NCBI GenBank assembly: GCA_022701475.1
Contig: JAKOOI010000175.1
Span: 1-6,420, forward strand
DNA: 6,420 nt
Direction of reading: 5' to 3'
Source: Weeksellaceae bacterium
Lineage (GTDB): Bacteria; Bacteroidota; Bacteroidia; Flavobacteriales; Weeksellaceae
Part shown: piece after piece, positions 1 through 6,041 of the stretch
Layout of the letters: every line of letters starts with the position of its first letter
Position numbering within the stretch: position 1 is the stretch's first letter
Position numbers and translations under genes: made by a program
Notes under the pieces: model-generated
The model's database searches: none
Told to the model about the DNA's origin: nothing
The model's input: the letters and a program-made list of their open reading frames with translations, nothing else

Positions 1-123
1 GTTCAGTACCGGGAGAAGTACCACAGGCCGAAAGAGGTTATTTTCATTGAAAAAATTCCCAGGACGCCCAATGGAAAAGTGAACCGGCCTGAGCTCAGAA
101 ACATGTTACACCAAAAAAATTAA
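1..123 (+). CDS. AMP-forming acyl-CoA synthetase/ligase, C-terminal end (partial; MenE-like)
   Basis: Only the last 40 codons are present; the reading frame enters from the left edge and stops at TAA 121-123. The fragment contains EKIPRTPNGKVNRPELR, the A10 motif of the adenylate-forming (ANL) superfamily. Its Lys (NGK, fragment residue 26) is the residue that catalyses adenylation of the carboxylate in the first half-reaction of acyl-CoA ligases. The fragment is thus the small C-terminal swinging domain of a ligase that makes an acyl-AMP and then an acyl-CoA thioester. In flavobacteria a ligase of this kind is often o-succinylbenzoate-CoA ligase (MenE, menaquinone synthesis), and I regard that as the leading candidate, but 40 residues cannot fix the substrate. 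The stop lies 7 bases before arfB, so the two are probably co-transcribed. Family call is strong; the specific function is weak. Confidence 0.85.
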   Translation, partial: VQYREKYHRPKEVIFIEKIPRTPNGKVNRPELRNMLHQKN

Positions 124-130
124 AATCCCC

Positions 131-523
131 ATGAGAGATTTCACCAGGGAACTTACCTTTAAAACCTCCCGCAGCAGCGGGGCAGGGGGCCAGAATGTCA
201 ATAAAGTCGAAACTTCGGTAACGGTGCTTTGGGATATTCAGGAATCCGGGGTTTTTAACGATCACCAGAAAGACTTGATTCAAACCAAATTAAAAAACAG
301 GATCAATGCAGAAGGAATTCTCTTTTTAACCGTTTCCGAAAGCAGGACCCAGCTGGCCAACAAAAACAAAGCCGTCGAAAAAATTCTTGAGCTGGTAAAC
401 CAGGCACTGATCATTCCTAAGAAGCGTTTTGCCACCAAACCTTCCAAAGGCCAGAAGCAGAAAAGGCTGGATACCAAGAAGAAGCTGTCTGAGAAAAAAG
501 AAAACCGGAAGTTTAAGTATTAA
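131..523 (+). CDS. arfB: Alternative ribosome-rescue peptidyl-tRNA hydrolase ArfB (YaeJ/ICT1 family)
   Basis: The 130-residue protein is a stand-alone release-factor catalytic domain. It hydrolyses peptidyl-tRNA on ribosomes stalled at mRNA ends, without a stop codon. The catalytic loop SRSSGAGGQNVNKVET lies at residues 13-28, with the GGQ at 19-21. From about residue 96 a very basic tail (PKKRFATKPSKGQKQKRL, then Lys/Arg to the end) matches the ArfB tail that enters the empty mRNA channel and senses the missing mRNA. There is no codon-recognition domain, as expected for ArfB and unlike RF1/RF2. The length is close to that of E. coli ArfB (about 140). The ATG at 131 is chosen because RDFTRELTF immediately precedes the GGQ domain as in the family. 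It lies 7 bases after the ligase stop, with no promoter box between them, so it is probably the distal gene of that operon. Confidence 0.95.
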   Translation: MRDFTRELTFKTSRSSGAGGQNVNKVETSVTVLWDIQESGVFNDHQKDLIQTKLKNRINAEGILFLTVSESRTQLANKNKAVEKILELVNQALIIPKKRFATKPSKGQKQKRLDTKKKLSEKKENRKFKY

Positions 524-650
524 CGGATCAGAAAAGATTCCGGAGTCATGCTTCCTTCTTCCGGCCTTACAACATGATTTACACTTCAGGAACCTGTCAT
601 TTTTACGCTTAAATTTCGTCTGCGGTACTGCGAAATTCATTAATTCGTAT

Positions 651-658
651 TATTTTAG
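651..658 (+). promoter_or_regulatory. Possible -7 box (TATTTTAG) for the barrel-protein gene
   Basis: TATTTTAG matches the Bacteroidota -7 consensus TAnnTTTG at all but one fixed position and lies 18 bases before the ATG at 677. No TTG is seen at the -33 distance, so this is only a candidate. The rest of the 524-676 gap shows no gene, terminator hairpin or other signal I can support. Confidence 0.3.
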
Positions 659-676
659 CAGCAAATTTCAGAACTA

Positions 677-1321
677 ATGATCAAAAAACTCATCGTATTA
701 GGGATACTCTCTGTTTCAGCGGTTTCCTTTGCCCAGAAAATTTCCATTTCACCATCTGTAGGGTATGCCTGGAGGCTTGCCAAAACCTCACCAGACCTTA
801 CGAGGCAGCAGGAAGAATATATAAAAGGATTGAAAAGCGGTGTCAACTTCGACGTAGCCCTGCGGTATCAGGTGACGCCCGGACTTCTCATTGGCTTTAA
901 GTATTCCGGTTACAGCGCCTCCACAGACGGCAGGTTCAGCGTATCGGATGGTATGGGGCATTTTGTTTCTGCCAACATTACTACGAAAGACAACATCAAC
1001 TTTTATGGTCCCGAACTTACCCTGACCAATGATGTTCAGGAAACAAGGCATAAATTCTTTATGTCCGCTGCTTTAGGAGCAATGACCTATACCTCAAAAA
1101 CAGGAACGGTAAAAGCAAAAGGAACCACATTCGGTGCCGAACTGGATTTCGCTTATCAGTACCAGATTACTAAAAACCTTTTGATCGGACCAAAATTAGG
1201 GCTTTCAGGAGGAACATTAAGCAAAGTGAGCTCTAACGGCCGGACGATACAGCTGGAAGACGGCCAAAAGGAAGGACTGACCCGACTTTCTTTAAGCGCA
1301 GCCGCTACATTCCGTTTTTAA
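677..1321 (+). CDS. Secreted outer-membrane beta-barrel protein (unnamed family)
   Basis: The 214-residue product starts with a classical Sec signal peptide: MIKK, a hydrophobic core (LIVLGILSVSAV) and a likely cleavage after SFA at residue 19, leaving Gln as the mature N-terminus, which is common in Bacteroidota. The mature part has alternating polar/hydrophobic strands such as FDVALRYQV, LLIGFKYSGYS, FGAELDFAYQY and LLIGPKLGLSGG, separated by Gly/Ser/Thr-rich turns. It ends in AAATFRF, with the terminal Phe recognised by the BAM barrel-assembly machinery. This is the architecture of small (probably 8- to 10-stranded) outer-membrane barrels of the PorT/OmpW-like sort. Barrel localisation is well supported; the function is unknown. 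No Cys lipobox is present. The stop lies 27 bases before the next gene, whose promoter box begins 5 bases after this stop, so read-through transcription is possible. Confidence 0.85.
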   Translation: MIKKLIVLGILSVSAVSFAQKISISPSVGYAWRLAKTSPDLTRQQEEYIKGLKSGVNFDVALRYQVTPGLLIGFKYSGYSASTDGRFSVSDGMGHFVSANITTKDNINFYGPELTLTNDVQETRHKFFMSAALGAMTYTSKTGTVKAKGTTFGAELDFAYQYQITKNLLIGPKLGLSGGTLSKVSSNGRTIQLEDGQKEGLTRLSLSAAATFRF

Positions 1322-1325
1322 GTTT

Positions 1326-1333
1326 TATCTTTG
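1326..1333 (+). promoter_or_regulatory. Bacteroidota -7 promoter box TAtcTTTG
   Basis: TATCTTTG is an exact match to the TAnnTTTG element used by the Bacteroidota primary sigma factor. It sits 15 bases before the ATG at 1349, which gives a very short leader. No good -33 TTG is visible inside the end of the upstream gene. It lies across the in-frame TTG at 1331, which argues that the TTG is promoter rather than start codon. Confidence 0.6.
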
Positions 1334-1348
1334 CACAAATTAAAAAAA

Positions 1349-2323
1349 ATGAGCAAACCGATAACTGAATTCATAGAAAAGTATTACCTGCACTTCAATG
1401 CAGCAGCTTTGGTGGATGCTTCCAAAGGATATGTAGCCCATCTGAAAGAGGGCGGAAAGATGATGATCACTCTGGCAGGGGCCATGTCTACCGCCGAGTT
1501 GGGTAAAATCCTGGCCGAAATGGTCCGTCAGGATAAAGTGGACTTCATCTCATGTACCGGAGCCAATCTTGAGGAAGACCTGATGAACCTGGTAGCGCAT
1601 TCCCATTATGAAAGAGTGCCTCACTACAGGGATCTTACCGCTCAGGATGAGTGGGACCTGCTGGAAAGAGGTCTGAACAGGGTAACCGATACCTGCATTC
1701 CTGAAGAAGAAGCATTCAGAAGGCTGCAGAAACATATCGTGGAGATCTGGAAAGATGCGGAAGCCAAAGGGGAAAGGTATTTTCCCCATGAATTCATGTA
1801 TAAAATGATTCTTTCCGGGGTATTGGAACAGTATTACGAAATCCCGAGAGAAAATTCATGGATGATTGCCGCAGCAGAGAAGAATTTACCGATCGTGGTT
1901 CCGGGATGGGAAGATTCCACCATGGGGAACATCTTTGCTTCCTATTGTATCAAAGGCGAACTGAAAGCCACTACGATGAAATCAGGAATTGAATATATGA
2001 CATACCTGGCCGACTGGTATACAAAAAATTCATCAGGAAAAGGAGTAGGCTTCTTCCAGATCGGCGGAGGGATCGCCGGGGATTTTCCGATCTGCGTAGT
2101 ACCGATGCTGTACCAGGATATGGAAATGCATGACATTCCGTTCTGGTCATATTTCTGCCAGATTTCCGATTCCACTACTTCTTACGGTTCTTATTCCGGA
2201 GCAGTACCGAATGAAAAGATTACCTGGGGCAAGCTGGATATCACCACACCGAAATTTATCGTTGAAAGTGATGCTACCATCTGTGCACCGCTGATGTTCT
2301 CCTACATCCTGGAAAACGCCTAA
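1349..2323 (+). CDS. Deoxyhypusine synthase-like protein (possible homospermidine synthase)
   Basis: The 324-residue protein belongs to the deoxyhypusine synthase (DHS) fold family: NAD-dependent enzymes that move an aminobutyl group from spermidine to a lysine or an amine. Visible motifs are SCTGANLEED (67-77; human TTAGGVEED), PGWEDSTMGN (185-194; human ALTDGSLGD), GGGIAGDF (239-246; human GGGVVKHH) and SYGSYSGAVPNEKITWGK (278-295; human loop FDGSDSG...EAVSWGK). The active-site Lys (K295, human K329), Trp (W293) and Glu (E289) are kept. The human polyamine/NAD contacts differ: D243 to N194, H288 to D245, D313 to Y279, D316 to Y282 (human numbering aligned from memory). Bacteria lack eIF5A, so the protein cannot be a true deoxyhypusine synthase. 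Synthesis of another polyamine such as homospermidine is an inference. I chose ATG 1349 over TTG 1331 because the TTG lies in the promoter box. The gene is followed by a strong terminator. Confidence 0.88.
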   Translation: MSKPITEFIEKYYLHFNAAALVDASKGYVAHLKEGGKMMITLAGAMSTAELGKILAEMVRQDKVDFISCTGANLEEDLMNLVAHSHYERVPHYRDLTAQDEWDLLERGLNRVTDTCIPEEEAFRRLQKHIVEIWKDAEAKGERYFPHEFMYKMILSGVLEQYYEIPRENSWMIAAAEKNLPIVVPGWEDSTMGNIFASYCIKGELKATTMKSGIEYMTYLADWYTKNSSGKGVGFFQIGGGIAGDFPICVVPMLYQDMEMHDIPFWSYFCQISDSTTSYGSYSGAVPNEKITWGKLDITTPKFIVESDATICAPLMFSYILENA

Positions 2324-2346
2324 GCATTCAATTGAATTAATAATAG

Positions 2347-2375
2347 AAAACGCTCCGTAGACCGGAGCGTTTTTT
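2347..2375. terminator. Bidirectional rho-independent terminator
   Basis: The perfect stem CGCTCCG (2351-2357) / CGGAGCG (2363-2369) encloses a 5-base loop. It is extended by AAAA on the left and TTTT on the right and followed by a run of T on the plus strand. The left A-run becomes a T-run on the other strand. It therefore serves the DHS-like gene, which ends 24 bases upstream, and can also stop transcription of the convergent small gene that ends at 2501. Confidence 0.9.
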
Positions 2376-2500
2376 ATGACTGCAATAGGCAACAGATACG
2401 GTTTTTCACTTGATTAAGTTTAAATAAAAAATCAAAACACCGGAATATTAAAGCCTTTCATAGCAATATATGGTGAGTGAATTCCTTTTCACCAGCGTTT

Positions 2501-2647
2501 TCAATCCAGTGAATTGACCAGCACAAAATAGCGGTACGCCAGAATTCCTTTCTGCAACGAGGTAAGCGAATTCGGATCTTTGCCGCTTAGTTTAGGCAGA
2601 ACCGCTTTATTAATTTTGTTAAGTACCCGGAAAAATGATTTTTTCAT
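2501..2647 (-). CDS. Small conserved-looking basic protein, 48 residues
   Basis: A 48-codon frame runs on the minus strand from ATG (2647-2645) to TGA (2503-2501). The product begins MKKSFFRVLNKINKAVLP and ends YRYFVLVNSLD. It has a Lys/Arg-rich N-terminal half, a middle S-G-K-D-P-N turn, then a helix-like, aromatic C-terminal half (LQKGILAYRYFVLV). Composition, balanced codons, a good ATG and an A-rich leader make it look like a real gene rather than chance. It fills most of an otherwise empty gap and converges on the terminator at 2347-2375. I have a recollection of similar short flavobacterial proteins (Lys-rich N-terminus, WRY/YRY motif, ending NSLD) that pipelines sometimes mislabel as SsrA-binding protein. 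It is far too short for SmpB (about 150 residues), and I assign no function. No signal peptide is convincing. Confidence 0.7.
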   Translation of the reverse strand: MKKSFFRVLNKINKAVLPKLSGKDPNSLTSLQKGILAYRYFVLVNSLD

Positions 2648-2717
2648 AACTTTATGTTTTAATAAGAACCTGAAATAATTTAATATGTTTCTGACTTTTT
2701 TTAAATACTGATTTCAA

Positions 2718-2745
2718 ATAGCCAATAGCTAATTGCCATCAGCTA
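2718..2745. repeat. Four-copy imperfect 7-bp tandem repeat
   Basis: Four consecutive heptamers, ATAGCCA, ATAGCTA, ATTGCCA and TCAGCTA, follow the consensus ATAGCYA, with every copy keeping GCYA. The block lies between the small minus-strand gene and the alkyltransferase-like gene, just before the in-frame ATG at 2749. It may be a short microsatellite or a dispersed intergenic element; no function is shown. Confidence 0.55.
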
Positions 2746-2823
2746 CCTATGGATAAGAGAAATGCTCCAAAAATAATGCAAAGCAGATCCGAATCCGGAA
2801 CAATTATAGTAAAAAGCCTACAG

Positions 2824-3120
2824 ATGAACGAAATTTTCAAACAGCAGGTCTGGGAAATTACCAGGCTGATTCCCAAAGGAAAAGTGACAAGCTATGGAGC
2901 CATAGCCAAAGCAGTAGGATATCCTAATCATTCACGGCACGTAGGGAAAGCCATGGGCGGATGTCCCAAAGATGTTCCTGCCCACCGCGTCATTTCAAGT
3001 TCAGGCGCTCTTTCAGTCCCGGAATTTCAGAAGCGGCTGGAAGCAGAAGGCATCATTGTGGAAAACGGCAAAATTAAAAATTTCAAAAACCTGTTTTGGA
3101 ACCCCCTGGAAGAATTATAA
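2824..3120 (+). CDS. Alkyltransferase-like (ATL) DNA-damage-recognition protein, MGMT family, active-site Cys replaced by Ala
   Basis: The 98-residue protein is the DNA-binding domain of the O6-alkylguanine-DNA alkyltransferase family. It has the start IFKQQVWEITRLIPKGKVTSYGAIA, the Tyr that helps flip the damaged base (Y24), the SRHVGKAM helix with the intercalating Arg finger (R38), and VPAHRVISSSG (51-61). In MGMT/Ogt this last motif is PCHRV, with Cys accepting the alkyl group. Here it is PAHRV (A53), so the protein cannot repair by alkyl transfer. It should act as an ATL: it binds O6-alkylguanine and flags it for nucleotide-excision repair. Typical ATLs have Trp at this position, and Ala is a rarer variant. 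An in-frame ATG at 2749 would add 25 residues, but the extension has no family similarity and follows directly on the tandem repeat. I therefore prefer 2824, where homology begins. No clear promoter box was found. Confidence 0.88.
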   Translation: MNEIFKQQVWEITRLIPKGKVTSYGAIAKAVGYPNHSRHVGKAMGGCPKDVPAHRVISSSGALSVPEFQKRLEAEGIIVENGKIKNFKNLFWNPLEEL

Positions 3121-3168
3121 GCAATTTATACGGTTCAGTAGATGAGAATCACGGTTGGGTCTCTTTTT

Positions 3169-3200
3169 TTGGCAGGAAACAATTTTACGCTTTAGTTTTG
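3169..3200 (+). promoter_or_regulatory. Bacteroidota promoter (TTG - 21 bp - TAgtTTTG) of the hydrolase gene
   Basis: TTG at 3169-3171, at the end of a T-run, is followed after 21 bases by TAGTTTTG (3193-3200), an exact TAnnTTTG. The spacing falls in the range known for this sigma factor. Transcription would start near 3207, leaving a leader of about a dozen AT-rich bases before the ATG at 3220, with no Shine-Dalgarno sequence. Confidence 0.75.
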
Positions 3201-3219
3201 GGGGTATATATAATACACT

Positions 3220-4020
3220 ATGAATACAAAGCTTCTTTTTTCCGCACTTTTTTTACTGATGATCTGCTTTTGTAAAGCACAGGATAACAATTTTTATAAG
3301 CCAGGCAAAATACTTCATCCTATCGGAAATGTTGCGTATGAAGATTTTGCTCTTCCTGTAAAGAACGACACCATTACCGGAGTTATTTTAAAACCAAAAT
3401 CGCAAAAAATAAAAGCTACCGTTTTGTTTTTTCACGGTGCCGGAGGTAACGTTACTTCCTACCTGTTTATGACAAAGCCTCTCGTAGACAAAGGTTATCA
3501 GGTGGTGATGGTTGATTTTCGGGGTTATGGAAAATCTACCGGGAAGCCTACCCATCTTAATATCGCAGAAGACGGACAGTTTTTTTTCGATGCGGTGACC
3601 AGGAGGCCTGATGTTAAGGGTACCAGGATAATCCTCTACGGAGCCTCGATCGGTTCGCAGGTGGCTGCCCATCTGGCACGGAACAATAAAAATAAAATTG
3701 CCGGATTGGTGATGGACGGAAGCCTTTCTTCATTCACCGATATTGCCATGTACTACAAACCGGAATACAAAGAAATAATTTCCAGATATGTTGTTTCTCC
3801 TTATGCTGCCAAAGAAGATGTACAGGACACGGAAGGACTGCCTAAACTTTTCATCCACAGTAAGGAAGATAAAGATGTACCTTATGAAGAGGGATTTGAA
3901 AACTATTCGAAAGCCTCCCTTCCCAAAGCGCTTTTTGAATATTCAGGAAAGCATCTGGAAGCAATGAAAGATAATTCTGACAAAATTATTTCGTCTATGG
4001 ATAAAATGATAAACCAGTAA
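3220..4020 (+). CDS. Exported alpha/beta-hydrolase (serine hydrolase)
   Basis: The 266-residue protein has an N-terminal signal peptide: MNTK, the hydrophobic LLFSALFLLMICF, then CKA before Gln-21, the likely mature start. It is probably periplasmic or surface exposed. The body is a complete alpha/beta-hydrolase fold: an oxyanion-hole motif FFHGAGGN (70-77), DFRGYGKS (99-106), the nucleophile elbow GASIGS with Ser-143, the acid Asp-217 in HSKEDKDVP, and the base His-245 in GKHLEA. The full Ser-Asp-His triad is therefore present. It resembles the BEM46/FrsA-like group of hydrolases with unknown substrates; an esterase or peptidase role is possible but cannot be chosen from sequence. Two Cys (16 and 18) lie in the signal region, but neither sits in a proper lipobox, so I do not call it a lipoprotein. 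It is transcribed alone, with its own promoter and a terminator 6 bases after the stop. Confidence 0.9.
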   Translation: MNTKLLFSALFLLMICFCKAQDNNFYKPGKILHPIGNVAYEDFALPVKNDTITGVILKPKSQKIKATVLFFHGAGGNVTSYLFMTKPLVDKGYQVVMVDFRGYGKSTGKPTHLNIAEDGQFFFDAVTRRPDVKGTRIILYGASIGSQVAAHLARNNKNKIAGLVMDGSLSSFTDIAMYYKPEYKEIISRYVVSPYAAKEDVQDTEGLPKLFIHSKEDKDVPYEEGFENYSKASLPKALFEYSGKHLEAMKDNSDKIISSMDKMINQ

Positions 4021-4026
4021 GAACAT

Positions 4027-4063
4027 AAAAACCCCGGCAAAGCAGAGCTTTGCCGGGGTTTTT
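4027..4063. terminator. Strong bidirectional terminator between convergent genes
   Basis: A perfect 12-bp stem CCCCGGCAAAGC (4032-4043) / GCTTTGCCGGGG (4047-4058) encloses a 3-base loop AGA. It is lengthened by AAAAA on the left and TTTTT on the right to 17 bp. The symmetric A/T flanks provide a U-tract in both directions. It ends the hydrolase transcript (stop 4020) and the htpG transcript (stop 4077), which run toward each other. Confidence 0.95.
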
Positions 4064-4076
4064 ATAAAACAGTCCT

Positions 4077-5969
4077 TTACTTTTCCAGTTGCTTATAGCT
4101 CCTCTGTATAAAATCCGTCAGTTCTTTCCCTTTCAGTAAGTTCTGGGACAGTTTTGCGAGATCCAAAGCATGCTTGATTAAGTTTGCTTTTTGACCGGCA
4201 TCTTCCGTTTTCAGGATCTGTCCTGCGAATTCGCTGTTGGAGTTCACCACCAGATTGTACATTTCCGGGAAGCCGCCCATGCCGAACATGCCGCCGCCGC
4301 CGGTAGCCTGCATGTCTTTCATCCTTCTCATGAATTCCGGCTGGGTAATGGTGAACGGCGCATCGCTGCTGTCCAGGTCTTCCAGCTGAACGGTGAACTT
4401 GCTGTCGTTTACGGATTCTTCCACCTCTTTCTTCAGCGATTCCTTTTCGGTATCGTTCAGTTTGGAAATCACCGGTTCGTCCTTTTTGATCAGGTTGTTG
4501 ATATGGTCGGCATCCACCCTGGCGAAAGAGATATTTTCTTTTGAGGATTCCAGTTTCTGGATCACGTGGGGAACAATCGGGGAGTCCAGCAACAGGACTT
4601 CATAGCCCTTGTCTTTCGCAGACTGGATGTAACTGTGCTGCGCATCGGCATCGGATGCATACAGGACAATCAGCTTGCCGTCCTTGTCAGTCTGCGTCGG
4701 CTTAAATTTCTCTTCCAGCTCACTCCACAGGAAATACTTCCCGTCGGTAGTAGGATAAAGCGTGAATTTATCAGCCTTTTCGGCAAATTTTTCTTCAGTT
4801 ACGATTCCGTATTCGATCACGACTTTGATGTCATTCCATTTCTGTTCGTAGTCTTCACGGTTTTCATTGATGAGGGAAGCCATTTTGTCGGCCACTTTCT
4901 TGGTGATGTATGAAGAGATCTTTTTTACGGCACCGTCAGCCTGCAGGTAAGACCGGGAAACATTCAGCGGAATATCCGGGGAATCGATCACCCCGCGGAG
5001 CAGCATCAGGAAATCCGGAACGATGCCTTTTACCTCATCCGTTACGAATACCTGGTTCTGGTACAGCTGGATCTTGTCTTTCTCGATATTCAGGTTGTTC
5101 TTCAGTTTCGGGAAGAACAGGATACCGGTCAGGTTGAACGGGTAGTCTACATTCAGGTGGATGTTGAACAGAGGTTCCTCAAACTGCATCGGGTAAAGCT
5201 CATGGTAGAACTTCATATAATCCTCATTGTTGAGCTCGCTCGGGGCAATCGTCCAGGCCGGCGTAGGGTTGTTGATGATGTTGTCCACTTCTTCCGTTTC
5301 TGCCACGGCATCTTCAGGTGCATCCTCCGGCAAAGGCAGTGTATGGGTTTTCGTCCCGAACTTGATCGGCACCGGCATGAACTTATTGTATTTCAGCAGG
5401 AGTTCACGGATTTTGCTTTCCTCCAGGAATTCTGTGGAATCCTCTGCGATATGAAGGATGATTTCAGTTCCCCTGTCGCTTTTGTCTGCCGTTTCTTCCA
5501 GGGTAAACTCGGGGCTTCCGTCGCAGATCCATCGTACGGCCGGCTCATCTTTATAGGATTTTGTAATGATTTCTACCTTTTCCGCAACCATAAAGGCAGA
5601 GTAGAATCCAAGTCCGAAATGGCCGATGATCCCGGAGTCTTTCGCACTGTCTTTGTATTTCTCAAGGAATTCCTCAGCTCCTGAAAAAGCCACCTGGTTG
5701 ATGTACTTTTCTACCTCTTCACCAGTCATCCCGATTCCCTGGTCGATGATGCGCAGGGTTTTGTTCTCCTTATCTACTTGTACTTCAATTTTCGGATTTC
5801 CGTATTCTACCCGGGCTTCCCCGATTCCGGTCAGGTGTTTCAGCTTCAGGGTAGCATCCGTGGCATTGGAGATCAATTCCCTTAAGAATATTTCATGGTC
5901 GCTGTACAGAAACTTTTTGATGAGCGGAAAAATATTTTCCACCGATACATTGATATTTCCTTTAGTCAT
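4077..5969 (-). CDS. htpG: Molecular chaperone HtpG (bacterial Hsp90)
   Basis: The 630-residue protein is a full-length cytosolic Hsp90 homodimer subunit that uses ATP-driven clamp closing to help proteins fold under stress. The GHKL ATPase domain shows FLRELISNATDA (28-39, with catalytic-type E31 and Mg-binding N35), DQGIGM (76-81), the ATP lid SGAEEF (96-101) and IGHFGLGFYSAF (115-126), followed by GTEI (167-170). The middle domain has the catalytic-type Arg in PLNVSRSYLQ (R339) and an acidic linker around 214-230. The C-terminal domain carries a Gly/Met-rich stretch (557-568) and the dimer helices, ending KQLEK. Length is close to E. coli HtpG (624). I chose ATG 5969 (MTKGNINVSVEN) because the family begins there. 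An upstream in-frame ATG at 6041 would add 24 unrelated residues and lies upstream of the promoter. The gene appears monocistronic, with its terminator at 4027-4063. Confidence 0.97.
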   Translation of the reverse strand: MTKGNINVSVENIFPLIKKFLYSDHEIFLRELISNATDATLKLKHLTGIGEARVEYGNPKIEVQVDKENKTLRIIDQGIGMTGEEVEKYINQVAFSGAEEFLEKYKDSAKDSGIIGHFGLGFYSAFMVAEKVEIITKSYKDEPAVRWICDGSPEFTLEETADKSDRGTEIILHIAEDSTEFLEESKIRELLLKYNKFMPVPIKFGTKTHTLPLPEDAPEDAVAETEEVDNIINNPTPAWTIAPSELNNEDYMKFYHELYPMQFEEPLFNIHLNVDYPFNLTGILFFPKLKNNLNIEKDKIQLYQNQVFVTDEVKGIVPDFLMLLRGVIDSPDIPLNVSRSYLQADGAVKKISSYITKKVADKMASLINENREDYEQKWNDIKVVIEYGIVTEEKFAEKADKFTLYPTTDGKYFLWSELEEKFKPTQTDKDGKLIVLYASDADAQHSYIQSAKDKGYEVLLLDSPIVPHVIQKLESSKENISFARVDADHINNLIKKDEPVISKLNDTEKESLKKEVEESVNDSKFTVQLEDLDSSDAPFTITQPEFMRRMKDMQATGGGGMFGMGGFPEMYNLVVNSNSEFAGQILKTEDAGQKANLIKHALDLAKLSQNLLKGKELTDFIQRSYKQLEK

Positions 5970-6001
5970 AATACGATTTGTTTTTATTTCCTCTGGTTTC
6001 T

Positions 6002-6033
6002 CAAAAAAAATACCGTTCAGGAGAATGTGACAA
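6002..6033 (-). promoter_or_regulatory. Likely htpG promoter (TTG - 18 bp - TATTTTTTTTG)
   Basis: On the minus strand TTG (6033-6031) is followed after 18 bases by TATTTTTTTTG (6012-6002), close to TAnnTTTG but with the T-run two to three bases longer. Transcription would begin near 5995, giving a leader of roughly 25-30 bases before ATG 5969. No CIRCE-type inverted repeat is seen. The stretched T-run makes the exact -7 register uncertain. Confidence 0.45.
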
Positions 6034-6041
6034 TTTGGCAT

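Noticed and set aside
1331..1348. TTG start that would extend the DHS-like protein by 6 residues
   Set aside because: The TTG is part of the exact TAtcTTTG promoter box, and family similarity and a good ATG begin at 1349.
2471..2494. Inverted repeat TGGTGA...TCACCA as terminator of the small minus-strand gene
   Set aside because: Only 6 bp with a 12-base loop and no T-run; the stronger hairpin at 2347-2375 is a better terminator.
3144..3170. GAGA...TCTC plus T-run as a terminator after the ATL gene
   Set aside because: The stem is only 4 bp, and the T-run is better explained as the -33 region of the next promoter.
3220..3279. Lipoprotein signal in the alpha/beta hydrolase
   Set aside because: Cys-16 and Cys-18 are not preceded by a lipobox (LMIC and CFC contexts); the CKA-Q junction fits ordinary signal-peptidase cleavage.
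4191..6030. Several plus-strand open frames opposite htpG
   Set aside because: They are antisense shadows of a strongly conserved gene and show low-complexity, non-protein-like sequence.
5970..6041. Upstream ATG (6041) extending HtpG by 24 residues
   Set aside because: HtpG proteins begin at the MTKGNINV-type start; the extension has no family similarity and contains the likely promoter.
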